A DNA stretch of 64,000 nt from assembly GCF_023091155.1 (NCBI RefSeq), contig NZ_JAHWXK010000001.1, forward strand, positions 1,922,001-1,986,000, given 5' to 3'. Shown one piece after another: positions 8,628 to 17,198 of the stretch. The stretch is from Microbacterium sufflavum (lineage in GTDB: Bacteria > Actinomycetota > Actinomycetes > Actinomycetales > Microbacteriaceae). A program made the translations under genes and the position numbers. Positions within the stretch are counted from its first letter, which is position 1, and every line of letters begins with the position of its first letter. The notes beneath the pieces are model-generated. The model saw only the letters and a program-made list of their open reading frames with translations, was not told where the DNA came from and did not search any database.

Positions 8628-9760
8628 CACCGCTCGTGCCCGTCAACGTCGACGTGACCACCAGCATGGTCGCCGTCGTGACCGTGCTGACCGCGATCGT
8701 GATCGGTCTCGCCACCCTGGCGCGCCCGAGCAGGGCGACGATCGTGTGGGGCGTGGCCTTCGGGATCGGCATGCTGGGCGCGTACCTGTGGCTGGCCGGG
8801 CATCACACCGGCCTCCCGGTCCTGCGGGCCGCCTCGTCGGCGCTGACGGTCGTGTTCATCCCCCTCGTCTGGATCGGCGTGCGGATCCACTTCGGGCGCT
8901 CGGCCCCCTGGCTGCCGGTGATCGTGGCGCTGATCGGCGTGCCGGTCGCCCTGGTGTCCACGGCGGGCACGGCCTGGTACCTGCTGGTCTTCCACCTCGT
9001 CTTCCTGTCGATGGGCGTGTTCGCCGGGCTCCTCGCGTGGGAGCTGCTGCGCGGGCAGCCTCCCGCGCGCGACGTCGTGATGCCCCTCGCGCTCGCCGCG
9101 TGCGGCTTCGCGGTCGTCTCCGTGGTCAGCGGGGCGTCGGCACTGGTGTCGGGGAGCGTGAGCACCGAGGCGCAGTTGAGCGCCCTGCGGGGCATGAACG
9201 CCGTCGGCGCGATCGTGGTGAGCACCTGCGCCGCCTTCACCCTCGTGCTGCTGGTGCGGGTGGAGAGCGCGGCGCGCGGTGACGTCGGGGCGGCCGACCG
9301 TGCCAGGGCCCGCCTGCGCAAGGCCGAGGCGCAGAACGACGGGGCGTGGTCGGTGCTGGACGTGCGGCTGGACGACCCCGCCGACCTGCGCGAGGCGTCG
9401 AGCAGCGGGGCCTTCCGCCGGATCGTCGACCGCTTCCACGCCGACGTCCAGGAGGCGCTGCCCACCACCGCCGACGCGGAACGGGTGAGTGACGACCGGG
9501 TCGTCGTGCTGATCCGCGGCAGCGACGAGGCCGTGCGCTTCCACCTGCGCGCGATCCTGTCCCGGATCTCGGTCATCGACACGGATGCGCCGGTGAGCGG
9601 CATCCGCTCCTCGGCCAGCATCGGCTGGGCCACCTCGAGCGTCGCCGGCTACGACTACGACGCGCTGCTGGCGGCGGCGGCCGCCGCCGCGGACCGGGCA
9701 CGTGCGGCCGGCGGCGACCAGTGGAAGCGCGCCGTGTCCGCCGACCTCTCGCCGGTGTGA
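8624..9760 (+). CDS. Membrane protein with degenerate GGDEF domain
   Basis: A 378-residue protein with six or seven predicted transmembrane helices in residues 10-205 and a cytoplasmic C-terminal domain. That domain has the fold pattern of a diguanylate cyclase: ASIGWATSSVAGYDYDALL, then AAAAAADRARAAGGDQW, matches the usual end of a GGDEF domain. Where the catalytic GGDEF loop should be, the sequence reads AERVSDDRVVVLI, so cyclase activity is unlikely. It probably acts as a nucleotide-sensing or regulatory partner of the kinase, whose stop codon it overlaps. It ends five bases before the stop of the convergent csrA. Confidence 0.6.
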   Translation: MTPLVPVNVDVTTSMVAVVTVLTAIVIGLATLARPSRATIVWGVAFGIGMLGAYLWLAGHHTGLPVLRAASSALTVVFIPLVWIGVRIHFGRSAPWLPVIVALIGVPVALVSTAGTAWYLLVFHLVFLSMGVFAGLLAWELLRGQPPARDVVMPLALAACGFAVVSVVSGASALVSGSVSTEAQLSALRGMNAVGAIVVSTCAAFTLVLLVRVESAARGDVGAADRARARLRKAEAQNDGAWSVLDVRLDDPADLREASSSGAFRRIVDRFHADVQEALPTTADAERVSDDRVVVLIRGSDEAVRFHLRAILSRISVIDTDAPVSGIRSSASIGWATSSVAGYDYDALLAAAAAAADRARAAGGDQWKRAVSADLSPV

Positions 9761-9764
9761 ACGG

Positions 9765-10016
9765 CTAGGACCGGCGGTGCTCGCGGCCGCGGGCGAGTGC
9801 GGCGGCGATGGCCCCCTCGGCGGTGGCGTCGGTGTCGGCGGCGGCGGAGACGTTCTCGGCGCCGACGGCCTCGATGATCTCGGTGCGCTGGATGCGCGTC
9901 TCCCGCGGGGCCTTCACGCCGATCCGCACGCTGTCGCCCTTGATGTCGAGCAGCGTGACCTCGATCTCGCCGTCGATGCGCACGCTCTCACCGATCCGCC
10001 TCGTCAACACCAGCAT
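9765..10016 (-). CDS. csrA: Carbon storage / translational regulator CsrA
   Basis: A small RNA-binding protein that blocks ribosome access at GGA motifs. The 83-residue protein has the core MLVLTRRIGESVRIDGEI...VRIGVKAPRETRIQRTEI with RNA-contacting Arg6 and Arg44 conserved. The tail after residue 48 is about 20 residues longer than in E. coli and Ala-rich; in Bacillus the CsrA tail region takes part in FliW binding. FliW is encoded at the other end of this locus (38824-39195), and the flagellin leader carries GGA motifs, so CsrA probably represses fliC. A TAGGCT box six bases upstream suggests a leaderless message of its own. Confidence 0.93.
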   Translation of the reverse strand: MLVLTRRIGESVRIDGEIEVTLLDIKGDSVRIGVKAPRETRIQRTEIIEAVGAENVSAAADTDATAEGAIAAALARGREHRRS

Positions 10017-10020
10017 TCGA

Positions 10021-12084
10021 TCAGCCTACTGGTGCGACGGGGGCGGGCCCCAGCGACGCGGTCGAGGCGTCGCGCACCACGCCGATGGTCTCGATCGTCA
10101 GCGGCGCCGCGGTGGCCTCGCTGTACGACAGCACCGGCAGGCCGTCGGTCTGCGCCGACACCAGCCGTCGTACGGCCGGCCGCAGCGACGGCGCGCACAC
10201 CAGCACCGGTTCCGGCCCGTCCGCCTGCGCGGCGACCGCCTGCTTGACCGAGGCGATCACGGCCTCCATGCGCTGCGGCTCGAACACGATCTGGGTGCCG
10301 TCGTCGCCCGGCCGCAGGCTCTCCAGCATCGCCTGCTCCAGCAGCGGGTTGATCATGACCACCCGCAGCACGCCGTTCTCCGCGAAGCGCGCGGCGATCG
10401 CCGGGCCGAGCGCGGCCCTGGCGGCCTCGATCAGCCCCTCCGGGTCGGTCGAGGTCTTGGCGCGCAGGGCCAGCGCCTCGTAGATGCGGCCGAGGTCGTT
10501 GATCGGCACGCGCTCCGCGAGCAGCCCCTGCAGCACGCGCTGGACCTCGGCGAGCGAGAGCTGCGCGGGCGTGAGCTCCTCCACCGCCGACGGCGACACC
10601 TGCTTGAGCGCGTCGGTGAGCTGGCGCACGTCCTCCCGCGACAGCAGCCGCGCGGCGTGCGTCTGGATCACGCTCGACAGGTGCGTGACGATCACGCTGG
10701 CCCGGTCGATCACGGTCGCCCCGGCGAACTCGGCGCTGTGCCGCATCTCCATCGGGATCCACTTGCCCTCCAGCCCGAACACGGGGTCGAGGGCTGCGGC
10801 GCCGGGCAGCGACTCGAGTCCCGAGCCGAGCGCGAGCACCGATCCGCCCGGCGCGGTGCCGCGCCCGGTCTCCACCCCGGCGATGCGGATCACGTACGTG
10901 GCCTGCGGCAGCTCGATGCTGTCGCGCGTGCGGACGGGCGGGGTGACCAGGCCGAGGTCGAGCGCGATGCGCCGCCGCAGCGCCTTCACGCGCGCGAGCA
11001 GGTCGTCCGGGCCGCCGGTGACCAGGTCGACGATGTCGGGCGAGAGGAGGATCTCGAGCGGGTGCACGCGCATGCGCTCGATCAGCTCCTCCGGCTGCTC
11101 CGCAGGCGGCGTCACCGGTGCCTTCGCGGCTTCGGCCGCCTCCCGCTTCCTGGTGGCCGTGATGCGCTGGGCGACCAGGAGCAGCAGCGCCCCGATCGCG
11201 ACGAACGGCAGCATCGGCATGTGCGGGATGAGCGACATGATGATGGCCGCGCACCCGGCGATCAGCAGCGCGTTGCGGGACTGCCCGAGCTGGGCCGATG
11301 CGGCCGTGCCCATCTCGGTCTCGGCGGTCGAACGGGTCACGATCATGCCGGTCGACACGGCCATGAGCAGGGCCGGGATCTGCGTGACCAGGCCGTCGCC
11401 GATCGTCAGGAGGCTGTACGTGCTCACGGCCTGGTCGATCGACATGCCGTGCTGCACGAGCCCGATCGCGATGCCGCCGACGATGTTGATGATGATGATG
11501 ACGAGCCCGGCGATCGCGTCGCCCTTCACGAACTTCGAGGCACCGTCCATGGCGCCGTAGAAGTCGGCCTCCGCGGCCACCTCGGCGCGGCGCTGCCTGG
11601 CCTCCGTGTCGGTGATGAGTCCCGCGTTGAGATCGGCGTCGATGGCCATCTGCTTGCCGGGCATCGCGTCGAGCGTGAACCGGGCGCCGACCTCGGCCAC
11701 GCGCTCGGCACCCTTCGTGACGACGACGAACTGGATGACCACGAGGATGAGGAACACGACCGCGCCGATGATGAGCGAGCCGCCGACCGCGATGGCCCCG
11801 AACGCCTCGATGACCTGCCCCGCGTACGCCTCGCCCAGCACGAGCCGGGTGGACGCGACGTTGAGGCCGAGACGGAAGAGCGTCGCCACCAGCAGCAGTG
11901 AGGGGAACACCGAGAAGTCGAGCGGCTTCTTCACGAACATCGACGTCAGCAGGATCACCAGCGCGAACATGATGTTGAGGATGATGAGCACGTCGAGCAG
12001 GAACGGCGGCACCGGGACGACGAGCAGCATGATGATGCCGACCACCCCGATCGGCACCATCAGCGTGGTGAGCATCTTCTTCAT
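10021..12084 (-). CDS. flhA: Flagellar export gate protein FlhA
   Basis: The largest subunit of the flagellar type III export gate. The 687-residue protein starts MKKMLTTLMVPIG and has about eight transmembrane helices in the first 320 residues, including the family signature VFPSLLLVATLFRLGLNVAS and the charged loop VTKGAERVAEVGARFTLDAMPGKQMAID. A large cytoplasmic domain follows that docks chaperone-substrate complexes. Length matches bacterial FlhA. The ATG at 12084 overlaps the flhB stop by four bases. Confidence 0.96.
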   Translation of the reverse strand: MKKMLTTLMVPIGVVGIIMLLVVPVPPFLLDVLIILNIMFALVILLTSMFVKKPLDFSVFPSLLLVATLFRLGLNVASTRLVLGEAYAGQVIEAFGAIAVGGSLIIGAVVFLILVVIQFVVVTKGAERVAEVGARFTLDAMPGKQMAIDADLNAGLITDTEARQRRAEVAAEADFYGAMDGASKFVKGDAIAGLVIIIINIVGGIAIGLVQHGMSIDQAVSTYSLLTIGDGLVTQIPALLMAVSTGMIVTRSTAETEMGTAASAQLGQSRNALLIAGCAAIIMSLIPHMPMLPFVAIGALLLLVAQRITATRKREAAEAAKAPVTPPAEQPEELIERMRVHPLEILLSPDIVDLVTGGPDDLLARVKALRRRIALDLGLVTPPVRTRDSIELPQATYVIRIAGVETGRGTAPGGSVLALGSGLESLPGAAALDPVFGLEGKWIPMEMRHSAEFAGATVIDRASVIVTHLSSVIQTHAARLLSREDVRQLTDALKQVSPSAVEELTPAQLSLAEVQRVLQGLLAERVPINDLGRIYEALALRAKTSTDPEGLIEAARAALGPAIAARFAENGVLRVVMINPLLEQAMLESLRPGDDGTQIVFEPQRMEAVIASVKQAVAAQADGPEPVLVCAPSLRPAVRRLVSAQTDGLPVLSYSEATAAPLTIETIGVVRDASTASLGPAPVAPVG
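10023..10028 (-). promoter_or_regulatory. -10 box for leaderless csrA
   Basis: TAGGCT on the minus strand lies six bases before the csrA ATG (10016) and overlaps the flhA stop codon. It would let csrA be expressed independently of the flagellar export operon. Confidence 0.45.
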
Positions 12085-13172
12085 GCGGTCCTCCGGTAGG
12101 GGAGCGAGTGGATGCCGCGGGCGGCGCCGCGACGCCGCAGGGCGTCGACGAACACGAGCACGCGCGCCACGGCGTTGTACAGGTCTTCGGGGATCTCGTG
12201 TCCCAGCTCGCACGCGGCGTGCAGGGATCGCGCGAGGGTGATGTCGCGCACGAGGGGCACCCCGGCCTCGAGCGCCTTCTCGCGGATGCGCTCGGCGATC
12301 ACCCCGCTGCCCTTCGCGACCACGCGGGGCGCGGAGGTGCCGGCCTCGTAGCTCAGCGCGATCGCGATGTGGGTGGGGTTGACCACCACGACGTCGGAGT
12401 TCGCGACCGCCGCGATCATCCGGTTGCGGCTCACGGCGAGCTGGCGCGACCGGCGCTGCTGGCGGATCAGCGGGTCGCCCTCCGAGTTCTTGTTCTCGTC
12501 GCGCACTTCCTTCTTGGTCATGCGCGTGTGCTTGCGGTTGCGGCGCATCACCACGAACAGGTCGATCGCGGCGAGGACCAGGCCCACGCCGATCGCGGTC
12601 TGCAGGAGGGCGGCGGTGCCCTCGGCCGCGGTGCCCAGCAGACGGGAGATCGAGTGCGCGCCGCTCGCGGTCAGCACCGGCATGAGCCCGGCGATCACGA
12701 ACCACAGCGCGAGCGCGATCGCTGCGGTCTTGAGCAGCGCCTTCGCGCCCTCCCACAGCGCCTGCAGGCCGAACACCCGCCGCATGCCCGTGACGAGGTT
12801 GAACTGCTCGTAGCGCCCGGTGAGCTTGCGCAGGTGCACGCCGCCCTGCACCACCGCGCCGAGCAGGGTGACGACCGCGACGGCGGCCAGCAGCGCGCCG
12901 AGCGTGGGCAGGACCGACGCGAGCCCGCGGCCCAGCGCGCCGAGCGCGGCCTCGGGCGACGGCGCCCGCATGAGCGAGGTGAGCGAGATGAGCTGCTCGG
13001 TGCCCGCGGCGGTGCCCGCAGCGATCGCGGCGGGCATCATGACGGCCGCGGCGCCGATGCCGAGCCACGCCGTGAGGTCCTGGCTGCGGGCGAGGCGGCC
13101 CTTCTGCCGGGCTTCGCGCAGGTGCTTGTCTGTCGCCTTCTCGCTGCGCTCCCCGCTGTCGGCGTCGCTCAC
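12081..13172 (-). CDS. flhB: Flagellar export protein FlhB
   Basis: Export-gate subunit and substrate-specificity switch. The 363-residue protein begins VSDADSGERSEKATDKHLREARQKG, with the N-terminal motif (EKAT..K..EAR..G) typical of FlhB, then four transmembrane helices, then the cytoplasmic domain. The self-cleaving motif is NPTH, in VVVNPTHIAIALSYE near residues 265-280, and is intact, so cleavage that switches export from hook to filament proteins is expected. The GTG at 13172 overlaps the fliR stop by four bases. Confidence 0.95.
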   Translation of the reverse strand: MSDADSGERSEKATDKHLREARQKGRLARSQDLTAWLGIGAAAVMMPAAIAAGTAAGTEQLISLTSLMRAPSPEAALGALGRGLASVLPTLGALLAAVAVVTLLGAVVQGGVHLRKLTGRYEQFNLVTGMRRVFGLQALWEGAKALLKTAAIALALWFVIAGLMPVLTASGAHSISRLLGTAAEGTAALLQTAIGVGLVLAAIDLFVVMRRNRKHTRMTKKEVRDENKNSEGDPLIRQQRRSRQLAVSRNRMIAAVANSDVVVVNPTHIAIALSYEAGTSAPRVVAKGSGVIAERIREKALEAGVPLVRDITLARSLHAACELGHEIPEDLYNAVARVLVFVDALRRRGAARGIHSLPYRRTA

Positions 13173-13930
13173 GGCGTCACCCCCTGCATCAGCCGGAAGG
13201 CCTGGGAGGCGAGCGCGTCGATGATGCCGGGGAACGCCACGTACACGGCGCCGGCGAGCAGCAGGGTCAGCAGGATCTTCACCGGGAAGCCCATCGCGAA
13301 CGCGTTGAGCGCGGGGGCGACCCGGGTGATCAGGCCGAGGCCCACGTCGGCCAGGAACAGCACGAGCACGAGCGGGCCCGCGATCTGCACGGCCGCGAGC
13401 ACCATCTGCGACACCCCGTCGACGAGCAGCTCGACGGGTCCGGCGACTGCGAAGATGCCGTCGACCGGCACCGCGTCGAAGCTGCGCGCGAGCCCCGCGA
13501 GGATCAGCTGGTAGCCGCCGGAGGCGAACAGCAGCGTCAGCGCCGTCAGGTGGAACAGGCGGGTGAACTGGGCGCCGTTGACCATCGCCGCCGGGTCGAA
13601 CGCCTGGGCGAGCTGGAACCCGCCGAACACGTCGATCAGGCTGCCGGCTGCCTGCAGCGCCGCGAAGCACATCATCACCAGGAAACCCAGCAGCGCACCG
13701 GTGAGCACCTGGAGCACGAGCGCGCCGAGGAACGCGCCGGTGTCCAGCGGCTCGTAGCCGGGGGCGACGGCCGCGCCCACCGCGAGGGACAGCCCGATCG
13801 ACAGCATGGCCTTCACGCGCACCGGGATCGCGCCGTAGGAGAACGGCGGGGCGATCATGATGAACGCCGTGATGCGCACGGCCGCGAGCATCGTGGCCTC
13901 CAGCCACGCGAAGTCGATCGGGATGTACAC
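13169..13930 (-). CDS. fliR: Flagellar export protein FliR
   Basis: Integral-membrane core component of the export gate, which assembles with FliP and FliQ. The 253-residue protein begins MYIPIDFAWLEATMLAAVRI and has six hydrophobic segments, with family motifs APPFSYGAIPVRVKAMLSIGLS and FLADVGLGLITRVAPALNAFAMGFPVK. Length is standard. It lies between fliQ (four bases upstream) and flhB (four-base overlap). Confidence 0.94.
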   Translation of the reverse strand: MYIPIDFAWLEATMLAAVRITAFIMIAPPFSYGAIPVRVKAMLSIGLSLAVGAAVAPGYEPLDTGAFLGALVLQVLTGALLGFLVMMCFAALQAAGSLIDVFGGFQLAQAFDPAAMVNGAQFTRLFHLTALTLLFASGGYQLILAGLARSFDAVPVDGIFAVAGPVELLVDGVSQMVLAAVQIAGPLVLVLFLADVGLGLITRVAPALNAFAMGFPVKILLTLLLAGAVYVAFPGIIDALASQAFRLMQGVTP

Positions 13931-13934
13931 GCGC

Positions 13935-14207
13935 TCACCCGCTCAGCAGCGCCGGGATCCGGGCGAACATCTCGTTCGTGAAGGCGATGATCTCCGCGAT
14001 CATCCAGTTGCCCGCGATCAGCAGGGCGATGCCCACCGCGACGATTTTCGGCACGAACGACAGCGTCACCTCCTGCACCTGGGTGATGGACTGCAGCAGC
14101 GAGATCGCGAAGCCCACCACGAGCGCGGTCACGAGCATGGGCGCGGCGAGCTTGGCCGCGATGAGCAGCCCCTGCGCGCCGATGTCGAGCACGGCCTCCG
14201 GGCTCAT
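13935..14207 (-). CDS. fliQ: Flagellar export protein FliQ
   Basis: A 90-residue export-gate subunit with two transmembrane helices. The sequence contains the family pattern VVGFAISLLQSITQVQEVTLSFVPKI. The ATG at 14207 overlaps the fliP stop by four bases. Its stop is followed after four bases by fliR. Confidence 0.94.
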   Translation of the reverse strand: MSPEAVLDIGAQGLLIAAKLAAPMLVTALVVGFAISLLQSITQVQEVTLSFVPKIVAVGIALLIAGNWMIAEIIAFTNEMFARIPALLSG

Positions 14208-15019
14208 CCCACACCTCCGTAGCTCTCCAGGAGGGCCTTGATGATGAGCCCCCAGCCGTCCACGAGGATGAACAGCAGGATCTTGAACGGCAGCGAGATC
14301 ATGACCGGCGGGAGCATCATCATGCCCATCGACATCAGCGCGGCCGCCACGACCAGGTCGATCACCAGGAACGGCACGAAGATCACGAAGCCGATGATGA
14401 ACGCGGCCCGCAGCTCCGAGATCATGAACGCGGGGATCAGCGTGTACATCGGCACGCTCGCCGCGTCGTCGGGGTTGTCCTGACCGGCCATGCGGGTCAT
14501 GAGCGCGAGGTCCTCCTCGCGCGTGTAGTGCAGCATCCACTCGCGCAGCGGGCCCTGGCCGATGTCGACCGCCTGCGTGAACGTGAGGGCGCCGTCGATG
14601 TAGGGCTGCACCGCGAGCGTGTTGATCTCGGTGAGCACGGGCCACATGATGAACAGCGAGAGGAACAGCGACAGGCCCGCCAGCACCTGGTTCGGCGGGA
14701 TCGCCGGCAGCGACAGCGCGTTGCGGGTCATCGCCAGCACCACGAAGATCTTCGTGAACGACGACATCATCAGCAGCAGCGCCGGAGCGACCGACAGCAG
14801 CGTGATGCCGAGCAGCGTGAGGATGGAGCCGGAGGGGCTGCCGTCGACGCCGTTGATGTCGATCGAGACGCCCTCGCCCTGGTCGTCGGGCAGCACCTCG
14901 GCGTGCGCGGGACCGCCGCTGCACAGCACGAGCACCGCGACCACGAGCAGCACCGCGGCCGCGACGGCGAGCAGCCGCCACGGCGCGCGACGAGGCTCGA
15001 CGGCCCGGGCTGCGGTCAT
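14204..15019 (-). CDS. fliP: Flagellar export protein FliP
   Basis: Core subunit of the FliPQR export channel. The 271-residue precursor has a cleavable signal sequence (Arg-rich N-terminus, hydrophobic core, GGPAHAEV), as expected for FliP. The family region follows: LTLLGITLLSVAPALLLMMSSFTKIFVV, then MTRMAG, PAFMISELRAAFIIGFVIFVPFLVIDLVVA and the C-terminal LPFKILLFILVDGW. The ATG at 15019 overlaps the fliO stop by four bases. Confidence 0.95.
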   Translation of the reverse strand: MTAARAVEPRRAPWRLLAVAAAVLLVVAVLVLCSGGPAHAEVLPDDQGEGVSIDINGVDGSPSGSILTLLGITLLSVAPALLLMMSSFTKIFVVLAMTRNALSLPAIPPNQVLAGLSLFLSLFIMWPVLTEINTLAVQPYIDGALTFTQAVDIGQGPLREWMLHYTREEDLALMTRMAGQDNPDDAASVPMYTLIPAFMISELRAAFIIGFVIFVPFLVIDLVVAAALMSMGMMMLPPVMISLPFKILLFILVDGWGLIIKALLESYGGVG

Positions 15020-15567
15020 CGTGCGCGCCGGAGGGCCTCGGCGGTCTGCCGCCAGGTGTCGGGGGAGAGGATGGAGCCGCGCAGGGGGTCGTTGCGGTGC
15101 CGCACGCGCCGGCGCAGCTCGGTGCCGTCGCCCGGGGTGCGGTCGCCCGGGGTGCCGTCGCCCGGGGCGGCGGGGAGTGCGGGGGTCGCGGGGGTGCCGG
15201 AGGTCGCGGGGGTGCCGGTGAGCGCGGCTGCGGCGAGGATGCGCTCGAACTCCGCGGCGTCGGCGGCGGCGTCGCGCGGTGCCGGCCCGGTGGGCGGGGC
15301 CGCGGGCTCCGGGCGCAGCGGAAGGCGGTCGACCACGCTCACGCCGTGCTCCGTTACACCCAGCACGTAGCGGGCGTCCTCGGTCTGCACCACCACGAGC
15401 TGCGCCTTCGCCCCGAGGCCCTGACGCCCCAGCACCGTGATCGGCTCGGCGTCGCGCTTGCGCGACTGGGTCTTCGCGACCCGGCGCTGCAGGAACCACA
15501 GCAGGCCGAGCACCGCCGCCAGGGAGAGCCCGACCCGCAGGGCGAGCAGCAGGTCGTCCAGGGTCAG
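15016..15567 (-). CDS. fliO: Flagellar biosynthesis protein FliO, probable CTG start
   Basis: A poorly conserved single-pass membrane protein that stabilises FliP during gate assembly. From the first in-frame GTG (15513) the protein would be 165 residues and begin in the middle of its membrane helix. A CTG at 15567 overlaps the fliN stop as CTGA, the same coupling used by every other gene in this operon, and restores a full helix (LALRVGLSLAAVLGLLWFL). I therefore place the start there (183 residues). The cytoplasmic part has a FliO-type beta segment (LGAKAQLVVVQTEDARYVLGVTE) and then a low-complexity linker rich in Gly, Thr and Pro made of GTP/GDRTPGDGT repeats. Confidence 0.75.
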   Translation of the reverse strand: MTLDDLLLALRVGLSLAAVLGLLWFLQRRVAKTQSRKRDAEPITVLGRQGLGAKAQLVVVQTEDARYVLGVTEHGVSVVDRLPLRPEPAAPPTGPAPRDAAADAAEFERILAAAALTGTPATSGTPATPALPAAPGDGTPGDRTPGDGTELRRRVRHRNDPLRGSILSPDTWRQTAEALRRAR

Positions 15568-16223
15568 GCCTCGACGTTCTCGAGGATGCGCGTGATCCGC
15601 ACCGCGTAGTCCTGGTCGACCACCACGACCTCGCCGTGGGCGATCGTCCGGCCGTTCAGCTTCACGTCCGCGGGGGCGCCGGCCGAACGGTCCAGCTCCA
15701 CGATGCGGCCGGGCTCCAGGTCGAGCACGTCGCGCACGGCCATGCGGGTGCGGCCGATCTCGACCGTCAGCTCCATCTCCACACCGGCGATGCGGTGCAG
15801 GCGGCCGTCGCCGCCGGCGGGTCGTGCCGGGCGGTGGGTGATGCGCACGGCGAGCCGGCCGATCGTGCGCTCACCCTCGTCGACCAGGTCGAACAGCTGC
15901 GCGTGCGGGTCGGCGAACAGCGCCGACGCATCGCCCGTGGCGGCCTCGCCCAGCACGCCGGGGCCCAGGGCGGTCACGGCCGCCTCCAGCGCGTCGAGCA
16001 GCCGGTCGGCGACGGGCCGTCCCGCCAGGCCGTCGATCAGCGCGTCGGGGTCGAGCAGCTGCACGGCGAGCTGGGCTCCGGCTTCGCCGACGAACTGAAC
16101 GACGACCGCGTCGCCGGTGTCGCCCGAGGCCTGCGACGCCCGTGCGGTGACGGGCGCTGCCGTGGGGAGCCGGGCGGCGAAAGCGGCGGCGACGGCGGAT
16201 TCGTAAGCGGTGGTGCTGGTCAC
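15564..16223 (-). CDS. fliN: Flagellar switch protein FliN, with N-terminal extension
   Basis: C-ring protein that helps switch rotation and dock export substrates. The 219-residue protein carries a C-terminal SpoA domain (about 145-217: MELTVEIGRTRMAVRDVL, LDLEPGRIVELDR, VKLNGRTIAHGEVVVVD, YAVRITRI). The first 130 residues are not in short FliN proteins and have the size of the CheC-like part of FliY, but I do not find the (D/S)xxxExxN phosphatase motif, so it is annotated as FliN. The GTG at 16223 overlaps the fliM stop by four bases. Confidence 0.88.
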   Translation of the reverse strand: MTSTTAYESAVAAAFAARLPTAAPVTARASQASGDTGDAVVVQFVGEAGAQLAVQLLDPDALIDGLAGRPVADRLLDALEAAVTALGPGVLGEAATGDASALFADPHAQLFDLVDEGERTIGRLAVRITHRPARPAGGDGRLHRIAGVEMELTVEIGRTRMAVRDVLDLEPGRIVELDRSAGAPADVKLNGRTIAHGEVVVVDQDYAVRITRILENVEA

Positions 16224-17152
16224 GCGGACTCCTGGGCAGCGGGGGCGGATGCGGGGACGGTGGTGGTGACGACGCACGCGAGGCGCGCGCCGGAGCTGCC
16301 GACCGCGGCCGTCGCGACGGTCTGATCGCCGACCGTGAGCAGCAGCGGCCGGTCGGCGGAGTGGGGGAGGGCGAGGAGGTCGCCGACCGCGAGGTCGAGC
16401 ACCTCCCGCGGCAGGACCGAGCGGGGGGCGAGGCGCAGCGCGACCTCGACGGGCGCGGCCTCGACCTGGCGGCGCACGAGGCCCGGGGTCTCCGCACGGT
16501 CGGTGAGGGCCTCGCGCACGGCGAACCCGGACAGCACGGACGCGGGCAGCATGATGCTCGCCGGCACCGTGCGCCCGCCATGCCGCATCGACAGTCGCGC
16601 CACGATCACCGGCTCCCCGGCGGCCGCGACCTGCGCGAACTGCGAGCTGTACTGGATCCCGGCGATGGTGACACCGGTGGGCAGCAGGCCGTCGAGCGCG
16701 GCCGCGAGGTGCTCCGTGGCCTCCGTCACGAGGGAGCGCAGCAGCGCCTGCTCGATCGGCGTGAAGGTGCGGTCGTCGACCGTCGCGGTCGAGCGCCCTC
16801 CCACCATCTGCACGATCCACGAGGTGGCGGTGGAGGTCGGCACCTGCAGGATCATCCGCTCGTCGGAGTCGGGCAGGGCGCACACGATCATGGTCGTGGT
16901 GGTCGGCAGCGACTGCGCGTACTCGCCGTAGGTGAGCATCCCGACGTGCTCGACCGCGATGGTCGCGCGCACGTGGATCCGGCCGGACAGCTGCGCCGAC
17001 CACTGCCTGGCGAACGTCTCGAACGCGAGCTCGAGCGTGCGCGCGTGCTCGCGCGACAGCGTCGCCGCACGGCCGAAGTCGTACACCTCGACCTCGGCGG
17101 TCGCTGTCGCCGTGCGTGCGCGCACCGCGGAGCGCGCACCGTCATCCCTCAC
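16220..17152 (-). CDS. fliM: Flagellar motor switch protein FliM
   Basis: Middle layer of the C-ring. The protein is about 310 residues with the FliM core (VYDFGRAATLSREHARTLE, then GEYAQSLPTTTTM and FTPIEQALLRSL) and a C-terminal SpoA domain (VEVALRLAPRSVLPREVLDLAVGDLLALP). Only about 20 residues precede the core, and they contain no recognisable LSQ-EIDALL motif, the CheY-P docking site of most FliM proteins. Start: GTG at 17152 or the adjacent in-frame GTG at 17155. A sigma-28-like promoter ends only about ten bases upstream, so the mRNA has almost no leader. It heads the eight-gene block fliM-N-O-P-Q-R-flhB-flhA. Confidence 0.9.
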   Translation of the reverse strand: MRDDGARSAVRARTATATAEVEVYDFGRAATLSREHARTLELAFETFARQWSAQLSGRIHVRATIAVEHVGMLTYGEYAQSLPTTTTMIVCALPDSDERMILQVPTSTATSWIVQMVGGRSTATVDDRTFTPIEQALLRSLVTEATEHLAAALDGLLPTGVTIAGIQYSSQFAQVAAAGEPVIVARLSMRHGGRTVPASIMLPASVLSGFAVREALTDRAETPGLVRRQVEAAPVEVALRLAPRSVLPREVLDLAVGDLLALPHSADRPLLLTVGDQTVATAAVGSSGARLACVVTTTVPASAPAAQESA

Positions 17153-17163
17153 CACGTACCCGA

Positions 17164-17190
17164 CTATCGGGCGGCGGAGGGCGTGCGTTA
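17164..17190 (-). promoter_or_regulatory. Sigma-28-like promoter of fliM operon
   Basis: On the minus strand TAACGCAC (-35 side, 17183-17190), 11 bases, then CCCGATAG (-10 side, 17164-17171). It matches the architecture of FliA promoters (TAAAGTTT-N11-GCCGATAA in E. coli) and four other sites in this locus. It sits between the motB stop and the fliM start. Confidence 0.7.
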
Positions 17191-17198
17191 GGGAGGGG

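Noticed and set aside
15564..16223. FliY instead of FliN
   Set aside because: The N-terminal part has the right size for a CheC-like domain, but the (D/S)xxxExxN phosphatase motif is not found.
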